From positions 1,984,001-2,048,000 of the forward strand of contig NZ_CP111036.1 in the NCBI RefSeq assembly GCF_026248685.1: a stretch of DNA of 64,000 nt, read 5' to 3'. The translations under genes were made by a program, and so were the position numbers. This document shows, piece after piece, positions 24,526-33,275 of the stretch; positions within the stretch are counted from its first letter, which is position 1; each line of letters begins with the position of its first letter. This DNA comes from Haladaptatus caseinilyticus (GTDB lineage: Archaea > Halobacteriota > Halobacteria > Halobacteriales > Haladaptataceae). A model generated the notes under the pieces. That model was not told the origin of the DNA, did no database searches, and saw only the letters and a list, made by a program, of their open reading frames with translations.

Positions 24526-25323
24526 ATGGACGTATATGGATTGGTCGGCAACCCCGTCGGCCACTCGCTGTCGCCGCCGATGCACGAGGCGGCCTACGAC
24601 GAACTGGGAATCGATGCGCGCTACGTCACCTTCGAACCCGATGCTATCGGGGCAGCTATCTCCGGTGCACAAGACCTCGGCATCGAGGGACTGAACGTGA
24701 CGATTCCGTTCAAAGAGGATGCGCTCTCGCACGTCGAACCCGATCCGCTCGCGGACCGGATCGGGGCGGTGAACACGATCGACTTTTCGGGCTCGGCACC
24801 GCCAGCCGGCTATAATACGGATGCTGAGGGGGCGCGCCGCGCCTTCGAGCGCCACGACGTGTCGCTTGCGGGGACGTCAGCGGTCGTCGTCGGCGCGGGC
24901 GGCGCGGCACGGGCAATCGCGTTTATGCTGGCGGATGACGGGGCGCGCGTTCGAATCGCCAATCGGACCGTTTCGCGCGCCGAATCGCTGGCGGCGGTTG
25001 TCCCGGAGGCGAGTGCACATGGATTGGAGGCACTCGACGACATCGTTCCGGACGCAGATATCCTCGTCAATGCCACGAGCGTCGGGATGGAGGACGACGC
25101 GTCGCCCGTCCCGGCCGAGACGCTTCACGGGGACCTCGCGGTGATGGATGCGGTGTACAGTCCGCTCGAAACCCGACTGATCCGAGAGGCGGCGGATCGT
25201 GGCGCGACGACCATCGATGGCGCTTGGATGCTCCTGTTTCAAGGAGTCGTCGCGTTTGAAACCTGGACCGGACGAACTGCTCCGGTCGAGCGAATGGACG
25301 CCGCCTTGCGAAGACGCCTTTAA
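24526..25323 (+). CDS. aroE: Shikimate dehydrogenase
   Basis: ATG 24526 gives 265 residues starting [20 protein letters not shown], the AroE opening that binds shikimate. The catalytic lysine is K63 in [11 protein letters not shown], the partner aspartate lies in YNTDAEG, and the NADP site is [14 protein letters not shown] with the NRT motif ([10 protein letters not shown]). It reduces 3-dehydroshikimate to shikimate in the pathway to chorismate, the substrate of the PabB protein 0.7 kb downstream and the precursor of menaquinone. The 33 codons upstream in frame are promoter sequence. Confidence 0.95.
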   Translation: MDVYGLVGNPVGHSLSPPMHEAAYDELGIDARYVTFEPDAIGAAISGAQDLGIEGLNVTIPFKEDALSHVEPDPLADRIGAVNTIDFSGSAPPAGYNTDAEGARRAFERHDVSLAGTSAVVVGAGGAARAIAFMLADDGARVRIANRTVSRAESLAAVVPEASAHGLEALDDIVPDADILVNATSVGMEDDASPVPAETLHGDLAVMDAVYSPLETRLIREAADRGATTIDGAWMLLFQGVVAFETWTGRTAPVERMDAALRRRL

Positions 25324-25349
25324 GTGATGGGGCTTTGTACTGTCCTGTA

Positions 25350-26042
25350 ATGGGGCTTATCACACGGCTGAAATCGTTGCTCGGTCTTGGCGATGAGCGT
25401 TCGAAAACGCGCCAGCGCGACTCCGGCGTTACGATAGAACGCGAACCGACCGAAGCGAGAGAACAAGCGGACGCGTCGAGCGAGCGGGCAGTGAAGCAAA
25501 CTGAGAACGAGGTAGCGACCGGCGAGTCCCCGGAATCGGACACCAGCGTTTCGACGGAGGACCTCGTCGATGCGGATGAACCGACGGACCACATCGAGGA
25601 AGCCGAACCCGAGAACGCTGCGGAACCAGCCGAGGCAACCGGACCGAGTGCACAAGCAGGACAGCCTGCCCAAACCGAGGCGACGGAGCCCGAACCGGAA
25701 CCGGAGGAGCTCACCGAGGAGGGGGAAGTCGAATCGAAATCCGCCGACGACGAACGGGCATCCGAAACCGACGAAACCGAACCGGAAACCACGGACGAAT
25801 CCGAGATGACGGAACCGGAGGCAGCGGAACCAGAATCGACGGAATCAGAACCGGACGTGGAAGCGGGCCGTCCGCTTGAGGATGTGAAAGGAATCGGCCC
25901 AGCGTACGCCGACCGCCTTCGAAATGCGGGCGTGGACGATGCGGCGCAGTTGGCGGTCGCCGATTCCGAGGAACTCGCGGAGAAAACCGATCTCTCGGCG
26001 AAGCGAATCGAAGGCTGGATAGAGCGTGCAAAATCGATGTGA
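25350..26042 (+). CDS. Helix-hairpin-helix protein with long acidic linker
   Basis: ATG 25350 gives 230 residues. A short basic N-terminus (GLITRLKSLLGLGDERSKTR) is followed by about 140 residues of Glu/Thr/Pro/Ser-rich low complexity. It ends in a helix-hairpin-helix module (about 172-230: LEDVKGIGPAYADRLRNAG, then AEKTDLSAKRIEGWIERA). The C-terminal part resembles HhH_5 domains that bind DNA non-specifically or mediate protein contacts. The function is unknown. Its stop lies 15 nt inside the extended frame of pabB, so the two may be coupled. Confidence 0.75.
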   Translation: MGLITRLKSLLGLGDERSKTRQRDSGVTIEREPTEAREQADASSERAVKQTENEVATGESPESDTSVSTEDLVDADEPTDHIEEAEPENAAEPAEATGPSAQAGQPAQTEATEPEPEPEELTEEGEVESKSADDERASETDETEPETTDESEMTEPEAAEPESTESEPDVEAGRPLEDVKGIGPAYADRLRNAGVDDAAQLAVADSEELAEKTDLSAKRIEGWIERAKSM

Positions 26043-27528
26043 AAAACCAGTGGTCGTCACCTCGCGGTCCGCGTACCGCGAGGTGGCCCGCGACGCACCG
26101 ATCGGTGCGAGAGTCCCCGTCGAAGTTCGCGTCGAGGTCGACGACCCCTTCCTCGCGTATCGGCGGGCACGGGACGGAACTGGCGGCTTTTATTTGGCGA
26201 CGACGGGGGGACAGTCCGGATGGGGCTACTTCGGTATCGAACCGAGCGAGCGATTGCAAACGCATTCGAACGCGGAGTCCGTATCCGGTGGTTCGGGCCC
26301 GAGCCTCGGCGCGCTGGCTGGCGTTCTCGACGGCGAGGAACTCGCTCGCGGCGATTGCGATGTTCCGTTTCCCTGCGGCCTGTTCGGGTGGATTTCCTAC
26401 GACCTCGTGCGCGAACTGGAAACGCTTCCGGGCATTGCTGTGGACGACCGTACCCTACCGCAACTCCAGTTCGGACTGTACGATCGCGTTGCGGCGTGGG
26501 AGGCGAATCGGTCGGACGCCGACGGTTCGGCGGGAACGACCCTTCGGGTTACGGCCTGCCCCCGACTCGACGATCCCGACGAGACCTACGACGAAGCTCG
26601 AGAAACGGCGCTGGAATTGGCACACTCCGCGATAGATGGTAACGAAGGTGTCGGAAACCCACCGACTGACGAGCGAGGGCCGTTCGTGAGCAGTTGCGGG
26701 CGGGAGGCCTTTGCGGAGCGCGTGCAGGCGGTCAGACAGTATATTCGCGACGGCGAGACGTTTCAGGCAAACATCTCCCAGCGACTCGAAGCACCCGCGA
26801 GCGTGCATCCAGTCGAAGCCTTCGATGCACTCCGACGGGTAAATCCCGCGCCGTACTCCGGATTACTCGAATTTCCGGGCGTAGATTTGGTGAGTGCCAG
26901 TCCGGAACTCCTGCTCGACGTGGAGGGTAACCGGGTTCGCACGGAACCCATTGCGGGGACGCGAAAACGCGGGGATACACCCGCAGAGGACACGGAGCTC
27001 GAAGCCGACCTGCTCGGCGACGAGAAAGAGCGTGCCGAACACGCGATGCTGGTCGATTTGGAACGAAACGACCTCGGAAAAATCGCCGAGTATGGCTCCG
27101 TCGAAGTGACCGACTATCGTCGGGTCGATAGATACTCGGAGGTGATGCACCTCGTCTCGGACGTCGTCGGGCGTCGTCGCCCCGACGTCGGACTGACGGA
27201 CGCGATCGCGGCGGTGTTCCCTGGAGGGACCATCACGGGCGCACCAAAGCCTCGGACCATGGAGATCATCGACGAATTGGAATCGACGCGGCGAGGACCG
27301 TACACGGGTAGCATCGGCATGCTTGGCTTCGACGACCGTGCGACCCTTAATATCGTCATTCGGACGTTGGTTCGGTTTCGTGATGAGTATCACCTTCGCG
27401 TCGGGGCCGGAATCGTACACGATTCCGTGCCGGAACTGGAATACGAGGAGACGCTTCGAAAAGGGAAAGCGCTGGTGCGTGCCATCGACGAGGCTCTGGA
27501 GCACGAGGATGGGTTTTCGGTCGAGTGA
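26026..27528 (+). CDS. pabB: Aminodeoxychorismate synthase component I
   Basis: The 500-residue frame opens at GTG 26026 (overlapping the HhH gene by 17 nt); GTG 26050 is an equally credible start. The chorismate-binding fold is complete: GGQSGWGYFG, RQYIRDGETFQANISQR, PELLLDVEG, RTEPIAGTRKRGDT, EHAMLVDLERNDLG and AVFPGGTITGAPKPRTMEIIDELE. With PabA it aminates chorismate to 4-amino-4-deoxychorismate. Anthranilate synthase component I is the close alternative; the neighbouring pabA and aminotransferase class IV gene (pabC) favour the folate branch. Confidence 0.85.
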   Translation: MQNRCEKPVVVTSRSAYREVARDAPIGARVPVEVRVEVDDPFLAYRRARDGTGGFYLATTGGQSGWGYFGIEPSERLQTHSNAESVSGGSGPSLGALAGVLDGEELARGDCDVPFPCGLFGWISYDLVRELETLPGIAVDDRTLPQLQFGLYDRVAAWEANRSDADGSAGTTLRVTACPRLDDPDETYDEARETALELAHSAIDGNEGVGNPPTDERGPFVSSCGREAFAERVQAVRQYIRDGETFQANISQRLEAPASVHPVEAFDALRRVNPAPYSGLLEFPGVDLVSASPELLLDVEGNRVRTEPIAGTRKRGDTPAEDTELEADLLGDEKERAEHAMLVDLERNDLGKIAEYGSVEVTDYRRVDRYSEVMHLVSDVVGRRRPDVGLTDAIAAVFPGGTITGAPKPRTMEIIDELESTRRGPYTGSIGMLGFDDRATLNIVIRTLVRFRDEYHLRVGAGIVHDSVPELEYEETLRKGKALVRAIDEALEHEDGFSVE

Positions 27529-27751
27529 CCGTAACAAATCGGTTTCGACCGAATCTGAACTGTTGACGGGGTCTCCAGCACGACACTTACAAGTAATCGA
27601 ACGTCCGTCACACGCGACCGACGAGGTACGTCCGAGAACCGTATTCTCGAACACAGCTCCGTCAACTCCGGAACCCCCCAAACCAACAGGGTTTACCAGC
27701 GACCCCGCTAATCCACCCATACGTTCGACGCCATTCCCCGGACTCCCGACT
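27529..27751. other. 223-bp pabB-pabA spacer
   Basis: No coding region is seen. The gap is too long for translational coupling, so pabA may have its own promoter, although I cannot point to a convincing TATA box at leaderless spacing. The A/C-rich track CCCCCCAAACCAACAGGG lies at about 27674-27691. Confidence 0.4.
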
Positions 27752-28363
27752 ATGATCTTCGTCATCGACAACTACGACTCGTTCGTCTACAACCTCGTCC
27801 AATTCGTGGGTGAGTTCGCCGCGGAGGTCGTCGTTCGGCGAAACGATGCCATCGATATCGAGGGGATCCGTGAGCTCGATCCGGACGGTATCGTCGTCTC
27901 CCCCGGTCCCGGAACGCCCGACGACGCAGGCGTTTCGGTGCCTCTCTTCCGGGAAACGACGTACCCCACACTCGGTGTCTGTCTGGGTCATCAAGCACTC
28001 TGTGCGGCTAACGGTGCACCAGTGGTTCACGCCCCCGACGTCGTCCACGGAAAGTCGTCGATAGTAACCCATGATGGCGAGGGTATTTTCGCCGGGCTAC
28101 CCGAGATGATCGAAGTCGGACGGTATCACTCGCTCGCAGTCGAACGAGACGACCTCCCCGACGGACTGATCGAGACGGCCCAAACCGCGGACGATTGTCG
28201 AACCGTTATGGGAGTTCGCCACGCCGACCGTCCCCACATCGGCGTACAGTTCCATCCCGAGAGTATCCTGACTGACGGTGGAAAACGACTGGTTCGGAAC
28301 TTCTGTGAACTGTGCAAGACGCGAGACGAAAGCGAGAGAGGTGAGTCGTGCAATTCCATGTGA
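27752..28363 (+). CDS. pabA: Aminodeoxychorismate synthase glutamine amidotransferase component II
   Basis: ATG 27752 gives 203 residues of a class I glutamine amidotransferase, starting MIFVIDNYDSFVYNLVQFVG. The oxyanion region VVSPGPGTP, the nucleophile Cys77 in LGVCLGHQAL, and the His168/Glu170 pair in VQFHPESI complete the triad. It hydrolyses glutamine and passes ammonia to PabB. The same type can serve TrpE; the context with pabB and pabC argues for p-aminobenzoate synthesis. It overlaps pabC by 16 nt. Confidence 0.9.
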   Translation: MIFVIDNYDSFVYNLVQFVGEFAAEVVVRRNDAIDIEGIRELDPDGIVVSPGPGTPDDAGVSVPLFRETTYPTLGVCLGHQALCAANGAPVVHAPDVVHGKSSIVTHDGEGIFAGLPEMIEVGRYHSLAVERDDLPDGLIETAQTADDCRTVMGVRHADRPHIGVQFHPESILTDGGKRLVRNFCELCKTRDESERGESCNSM

Positions 28364-29199
28364 ACGGCACCCTCGTCCCGGCCGAGGAAGCCACCGTCAA
28401 CGTGCGCGACCGGGGGTTCATGTACGGCGATGCGGCGTTCGAAACCCTACGCGCCTACGATGGCACGGTGTTCGAGTGGGACGCCCACGCCGAACGGCTC
28501 GACAAGACCTGTGAGGTGCTTTCCCTCGATCACGGAATCAGCGACGATGACCTCCGGTCGCGAATTCGGGAGACGCTGACGGCGAACGACTTGCGGGACG
28601 CCTACGTCAAATGTTCGATCACGAGGGGAGTCCAGCCCGGAAAACTTACCCCGGGCCCCGCAGACGATCCGACGGTCGTCGTCATCGTCGCCGAACTGCC
28701 ACGTGGTGGAACGGGTGGCGAATCGGTTTGGAACGACCCTGCAACCGTCGAGGTGGTGAAAACCAGGCGTGTACCCTCCAAGGCACTTCCCGCGCACGCG
28801 AAAACACACAATTACTTGAACGGAATCCTCGCTCGTCTCGAAACCGAGGCCGACGAGGCACTCATGCTCGATTCGGCGGGTACCGTGACGGAAGGCGCGA
28901 CGAGCAACCTGTTTTTCGTCCGCGAGGGTGTGCTCCACACGCCCTCGCTTTCCGGCCCGATCCTTCCGGGAATTACCCGCAGTGTCGTCCTCGAACTGGC
29001 CGATGAGGACGGAATACCGACCCGGATTGGCAGGTACACCCCGGCAGACGTTCGGGACGCGGACGAAGTGTTCATGACGAACACGACGTGGGAAGTTCGT
29101 CCGGTCGGGTGTCTCGACGATATCGCGTTCGAAGTCGGCCCCATCACTCGGGAACTCGCGACGGCGTTCGACGCGCTGGTCGAAGCGCGCCACTATTGA
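28348..29199 (+). CDS. pabC: 4-amino-4-deoxychorismate lyase (aminotransferase class IV)
   Basis: The protein starts at GTG 28348 (MQFHVNGTLVPAEEATVNVRD, 283 residues), overlapping the end of pabA. Fold-type IV PLP hallmarks are RGFMYGDAAFETLRA, the Schiff-base lysine K152 in HAKTHNYLNG, and EGATSNLFFV with phosphate-binding GITRSVVLELA. Branched-chain and D-amino acid aminotransferases share this fold, but adjacency to pabA/pabB supports conversion of aminodeoxychorismate to p-aminobenzoate and pyruvate. Confidence 0.88.
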   Translation: MQFHVNGTLVPAEEATVNVRDRGFMYGDAAFETLRAYDGTVFEWDAHAERLDKTCEVLSLDHGISDDDLRSRIRETLTANDLRDAYVKCSITRGVQPGKLTPGPADDPTVVVIVAELPRGGTGGESVWNDPATVEVVKTRRVPSKALPAHAKTHNYLNGILARLETEADEALMLDSAGTVTEGATSNLFFVREGVLHTPSLSGPILPGITRSVVLELADEDGIPTRIGRYTPADVRDADEVFMTNTTWEVRPVGCLDDIAFEVGPITRELATAFDALVEARHY

Positions 29200-29235
29200 A
29201 AAGCCTCAAGCCACTTCGTTGGCTATTTCCTGCCG

Positions 29236-29646
29236 ATGGACGAGAATAGCTGCATCGCCACGCTCGCCGAAATCCCCGACCACAGCACCTTCTTGTTCAC
29301 CATTCGGGATGGGTTCGACGAGGAGGAGGCCGTCTTGGTCATGCAGGACGACGACGTGCTCGCATGGAAAAACTACTGCCAGCACTGGACGGACGTCCGC
29401 CTCGACAAGGGCGACGGTGCCGCGATGCGCGACGGCGAACTCGTCTGTGGCAAACACGGCGCGCTGTTCGAGGCCGATTCGGGTGTCTGCTCTTACGGCC
29501 CCTGTGAAGGTGCGGTTCTCGACCCAGTCGGCGTGACGGTCGAGGACGGTGCGGTGTTCCTGACCGACCCGGATTACGAGTTCGTCCAACAGGGATCCTC
29601 GATGGAGTACGATTTGTCCTCGAACCGGTCGCTGGGCTTCGAATAG
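29236..29646 (+). CDS. Rieske [2Fe-2S] domain protein
   Basis: The 136-residue protein is a single Rieske domain. The cluster ligands are Cys-x-His in NYCQHW (about 47-50) and Cys-x2-His in LVCGKHGALFEADSGVC (about 71-75). Stand-alone soluble Rieske proteins act as electron carriers for oxygenases or in NirD-like roles; no oxygenase is adjacent. It starts 36 nt after pabC and may be carried on that transcript. The partner is unknown. Confidence 0.88.
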   Translation: MDENSCIATLAEIPDHSTFLFTIRDGFDEEEAVLVMQDDDVLAWKNYCQHWTDVRLDKGDGAAMRDGELVCGKHGALFEADSGVCSYGPCEGAVLDPVGVTVEDGAVFLTDPDYEFVQQGSSMEYDLSSNRSLGFE

Positions 29647-29682
29647 GTTCGATCGTTCACCGGCGTGGCTTTGCCCCCCTAG

Positions 29683-29979
29683 CTATCCTCCCCGACGGAT
29701 CGTAAACGTCGGTTCGTCGATGGCTTCGCTCTTGCATTCCGGACACCGAGATGGGCGGTTCGCGGGGTCATCGAAACGGTCGAATCCGCAGTCCCGGCAT
29801 TCCGGCGGGGCGACGAGCAGTCGTTCGCCACCGGACTCTACCGACCGAGCAACGTGTTTCACGTGTCGAAGTGCCGTGCCGGCCGTGATATCGAACTCCG
29901 CCGCGAGGACGCTCGGTGAAGCGGGCTGATCCCGCAGAAAGGCTGTTATCCGTTCCCGCGTCGTCTCGTCGTCGGTCAT
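29683..29979 (-). CDS. HTH transcriptional regulator with C-terminal zinc ribbon
   Basis: ATG 29979 gives 98 residues; the 54 codons upstream lie in the divergent promoter region. An N-terminal winged helix (TTRERITAFLRDQPASPSVLAAEFDITAGTALRHVKHVARSV) is followed by a zinc ribbon with CRDCGFDRF and CPECKSEAI. This HTH-plus-ribbon form is a common, uncharacterised archaeal regulator. It is divergent from the receiver/HTH-10 regulator gene with a 93-bp spacer that contains a perfect 12-bp palindrome. Confidence 0.82.
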   Translation of the reverse strand: MTDDETTRERITAFLRDQPASPSVLAAEFDITAGTALRHVKHVARSVESGGERLLVAPPECRDCGFDRFDDPANRPSRCPECKSEAIDEPTFTIRRGG

Positions 29980-30052
29980 GATTTGGGATTTGTGTCGGGT
30001 GTTCAAATTTCTACCGTGGATAATGTGACGACGTAAAATGTTTTCCCGTAGC

Positions 30053-30064
30053 AGTACATGTACT
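30053..30064. promoter_or_regulatory. Perfect 12-bp palindrome AGTACATGTACT
   Basis: It lies 8 nt before ATG 30073 in the spacer between two divergent regulator genes, next to a GTAAAAT box at about 30033-30039. The position suits an operator that blocks initiation of the HTH-10 gene. Confidence 0.45.
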
Positions 30065-30072
30065 AACGTGCG

Positions 30073-32064
30073 ATGGGGGAAGTATCGGATGGACGTGAGG
30101 ACGCCATGTCGAGTAGCCGTACCGTTCTTTTCGTAGAACACGAAACTGATATCGCACGGTCGCTTTCCCGTTCCGCCGGCGAACTAACGGTGCACATCGA
30201 GTCGTCCGCGGCGGACTGCCTCGACCACCTCGACCAACGGGCGATAGACTGCATCGTCAGCAACTACGACTTGTCGGACGGTGACGGTATCGAACTCCTC
30301 GAATCCGTGCGCGCGAAGTATCCAAACCTCCCGTTCGTCCTGCTCACGAACGAAGGAAGCGAGCACGTCGCCAGCGAGGCGATCGCGGCGGGCGTAAGCG
30401 ATTATCTCCCCACGACGGCTGTCGATGATGTAGACGTCCTCCGGGACCGAATCGAAGTTGCCATCGACAAACACCTCGGAGGAGATGGCGAGAGCCGGAT
30501 CAAAGCACTCACGACCGCTTTTCCGGACGTTGCATTTCTCCTCGACGACAGGGGTCGTTACTGCGAACTCTTGGTCGGGCCCAATACCGAAAGTCTGGCC
30601 GCGAGTTCTCCCGCAAACCTCGTCGGGAGATCCATGCACGACGTGTTTTCCGAGGCGGAAGCGGACCGGTTTTTGGCACACATCCACCGGACGCTCGACT
30701 CCGGGCGTGTGGAGACGATGGAGTATCCGTTGGAAGTCGAGCGTGGCCAACGCTGGTTCGAAGCCCGCACGACGCCGCTCGGGGCGAAAATCGATGGCCG
30801 AGACGCCGTCGTTTGGGTCGCACGTGACATTACCGACCGGCGGGACCGGGAACGAAAACTGGCACATCAACACGACGAGTTGGAGACCCTGAACCAGATT
30901 CACCGCGTGATTCAGGAGGTCATCCACGAACTCGTCCACGCCGCGACTCGGGACGATATCGAGCAGTTAGTCTGTGAACGACTGGTCGAATCCGATCTGT
31001 ACGAACTCGCGTGGACCGACGAAAGCGAGGTGAGTCGAGAGGGGGTTACACCCCGAACTCGCGCAGGAGGCATCGACGGCTATCTCGACACCCTCATTCA
31101 GTTTGGGAACAACATAGAGGACGATCCTGCGGACGTGGCCATGCAAACGGGTGAACTACAGGTCATCCAGGACGTTCGAGAGACGAAGAAAATCCCGTCG
31201 TTCGTCTGCGAGGAGGCACTTTCACGCGGTATCGAATCCGGGATTTCCATCCCGATTTCGTATGGAAACACGATTTACGGCACGCTGTCTCTCGTTTCGA
31301 CGCGGAAAGGTGTGTTGGGGAAGCGGGCGCAGGCCGCGCTCGAAATCCTCGGCGACACTATCGGGTTCGCCATCAACGCCGCAAAGAACAAGAAGATACT
31401 GCTATCGGACAGCTCCGTCGAACTCGAATTTCAGGTTACCGACCCACGGGAGGTTTTTTTGACCGTCTCCCGAAAGTTGAACTGCCAGTGTCATCTGCAC
31501 GGCCTCGTTCCGGCTTCGGATGGAAAACTGCTTCACTACGTTCGAATCAACGGTGCACAACCGGACCGTGTCGAGGAGATGGTGTCCGATGCAGAACAGG
31601 TCGAGGAGTGCCGACTCATCGACATCGACGATGTCGGCTTCGTTCTCGAAACCGTGATGTCCGAATCGACGATCAAGAAACTGGTCGAGGCAGGTGCTGC
31701 CGTGCAGTCCGCGACTGCGGACGACGGTGAAGTGACCATCATCGCCGAAGTGCCACATGATACCGATGTTCGACAGGTCGTCGATACTTTTCAATCGGCC
31801 TATCCGGACTCACAGCTGGTGGGGAAGCGAACCGTCGACAGGCCGACGCAGACGACACAGGATTTCCGCCAGTCCCTCACCGAACGACTTACTGAGCGGC
31901 AGGTGACCGCACTTCGGACCGCTTACTTCGCAGGTTACTACGACTGGCCTCGCGGAAGCAACGCGGAGGAAGTGGCAGGATCCCTCGACATCGCCTCGGC
32001 GACGCTTCACTACCATCTTCGTCGGGCACAGAACGAACTGCTATCCGCCTTTTTCGACGGATAG
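30073..32064 (+). CDS. Bacterioopsin-activator type regulator: receiver, PAS, GAF, HTH-10
   Basis: The 663-residue protein combines a receiver-like domain (about 15-135; candidate phospho-acceptor D66 in SNYDLSDG, though the acidic pocket reads VEHETD), a PAS domain (about 140-265), a GAF domain (about 285-440), the BAT linker domain, and a C-terminal HTH-10 (about 600-660: LTERQVTALRTAYFAGYYDWP, SATLHYHLRRAQNEL). Relatives sense oxygen or light and activate genes such as bop. An internal ATG at 30106 with GTGAGGAC upstream is an alternative start. No cognate kinase or target is adjacent. Confidence 0.88.
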   Translation: MGEVSDGREDAMSSSRTVLFVEHETDIARSLSRSAGELTVHIESSAADCLDHLDQRAIDCIVSNYDLSDGDGIELLESVRAKYPNLPFVLLTNEGSEHVASEAIAAGVSDYLPTTAVDDVDVLRDRIEVAIDKHLGGDGESRIKALTTAFPDVAFLLDDRGRYCELLVGPNTESLAASSPANLVGRSMHDVFSEAEADRFLAHIHRTLDSGRVETMEYPLEVERGQRWFEARTTPLGAKIDGRDAVVWVARDITDRRDRERKLAHQHDELETLNQIHRVIQEVIHELVHAATRDDIEQLVCERLVESDLYELAWTDESEVSREGVTPRTRAGGIDGYLDTLIQFGNNIEDDPADVAMQTGELQVIQDVRETKKIPSFVCEEALSRGIESGISIPISYGNTIYGTLSLVSTRKGVLGKRAQAALEILGDTIGFAINAAKNKKILLSDSSVELEFQVTDPREVFLTVSRKLNCQCHLHGLVPASDGKLLHYVRINGAQPDRVEEMVSDAEQVEECRLIDIDDVGFVLETVMSESTIKKLVEAGAAVQSATADDGEVTIIAEVPHDTDVRQVVDTFQSAYPDSQLVGKRTVDRPTQTTQDFRQSLTERLTERQVTALRTAYFAGYYDWPRGSNAEEVAGSLDIASATLHYHLRRAQNELLSAFFDG

Positions 32065-32201
32065 CGCGTGAACGACACGTATTGAACTGCATTGGCTACC
32101 GCGGTCAGTCCCCGACGCCGACCGTCGGGTGGGTCGCTGTGGTCGATCCTATGGGCACTACAATGAAAAAGGACTTAGGGGGCGGGAGTGACGGTCCTTC
32201 C

Positions 32202-33179
32202 ATGAAAGCCGTCGTCCTCGCGGGCGGATACGCGACGCGCCTGTGGCCCATCACGAAACACCGGCCGAAAATGTTTCTCCCGATCGGTGAGACAACGGTC
32301 ATCGACCGCATTTTCGCCGACCTCGAAGCCGACGACCGTATCGACACGGTGTACGTCAGTACGAACGAGCGATTTGCGGACGAGTTCCGCACGCATCTCG
32401 AAGCGAGCGAGTTCGAAAAGCCGAAACTGAGTGTCGAAGATACCTCCGAAGAAGACGAGAAGTTCGGGGTCGTCGGCGCGCTGGCCCAACTGGTCGAGCG
32501 TGAGGAAGTCGATGACGACCTGCTCGTCATCGCCGGAGACAACCTCATCAGTTTCGACGTGGGCGACTTCGTGGACTTTTTCGAGGCGAAAGAGTCGCCG
32601 ATTCTGGCCGCCTACGACGTTGGAAGCAAAGAACGCGCGAAATCCTACGGTCTCGTGGAACTGGAAAACGACCGCGTCGTCGATTTCCAAGAAAAGCCGG
32701 ACGATCCCAACTCGACGCTGGTTTCCATCGCCTGCTATGCCTTTACGCAGGACAATCTGCCACTCCTTCAGGAGTATCTAGAAGACGGTAACAACCCGGA
32801 CGAACCCGGCTGGTTCCTCCAGTGGTTGCAAGCCCACGAACCGGTCTACGCCTACTCGTTCGAGGAAGCCTGGTTCGACATCGGCACGCCCGAGAGCTAT
32901 CTCGACGCGGTGGCATGGTATCTCGATGGCGAATCGTACGTCGCTGACAGCGCCAGTCTCGACGACACGGATGTCGGTGAAAACGTCCACGTAATGGGCG
33001 GTGCGGAACTCGTCAGCGCCAGTCTCGACAACGCCATCATCTTCTCGAACGCGACGGTTCGGGACTGTGACGTGCGCGACTCCATCATCGACGAGAAGAC
33101 GCACATCGAAAACATGGACCTCGCGGGCGCGCTGATCGGTGCGCACACCCAGATCACGAACGGCGCACGCGACGAGTAG
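32202..33179 (+). CDS. Sugar nucleotidyltransferase (glucose-1-phosphate thymidylyltransferase-like)
   Basis: ATG 32202 gives 325 residues opening MKAVVLAGGYATRLWPITKHRPK, the NTP-binding signature. DDLLVIAGDNLISFD and EEAWFDIGTPESYLDAV are the other catalytic segments. The C-terminal third has left-handed beta-helix hexapeptides (ADSASLDDTDVGENVHVMGGAELVSAS...), so it is a pyrophosphorylase with a GlmU/GlgC-like tail. It activates a sugar 1-phosphate for glycan or lipid assembly; the sugar cannot be assigned. The 40 codons upstream in frame are non-coding. Confidence 0.88.
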   Translation: MKAVVLAGGYATRLWPITKHRPKMFLPIGETTVIDRIFADLEADDRIDTVYVSTNERFADEFRTHLEASEFEKPKLSVEDTSEEDEKFGVVGALAQLVEREEVDDDLLVIAGDNLISFDVGDFVDFFEAKESPILAAYDVGSKERAKSYGLVELENDRVVDFQEKPDDPNSTLVSIACYAFTQDNLPLLQEYLEDGNNPDEPGWFLQWLQAHEPVYAYSFEEAWFDIGTPESYLDAVAWYLDGESYVADSASLDDTDVGENVHVMGGAELVSASLDNAIIFSNATVRDCDVRDSIIDEKTHIENMDLAGALIGAHTQITNGARDE

Positions 33180-33275
33180 CGACGAATCACGAATCCCTTC
33201 TCCGTTGAACCGTCTTCGTAGTGACAGCCACCTTCGCTGAACGTCTCCCAGAATCGTGTCGTACCGTCACGGGGC

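Noticed and set aside
25440-25860. Short Glu/Pro repeats that could look like a tandem repeat array
   Set aside because: The period is irregular and lies inside an acidic linker of a coding gene; it is low complexity, not a CRISPR or satellite.
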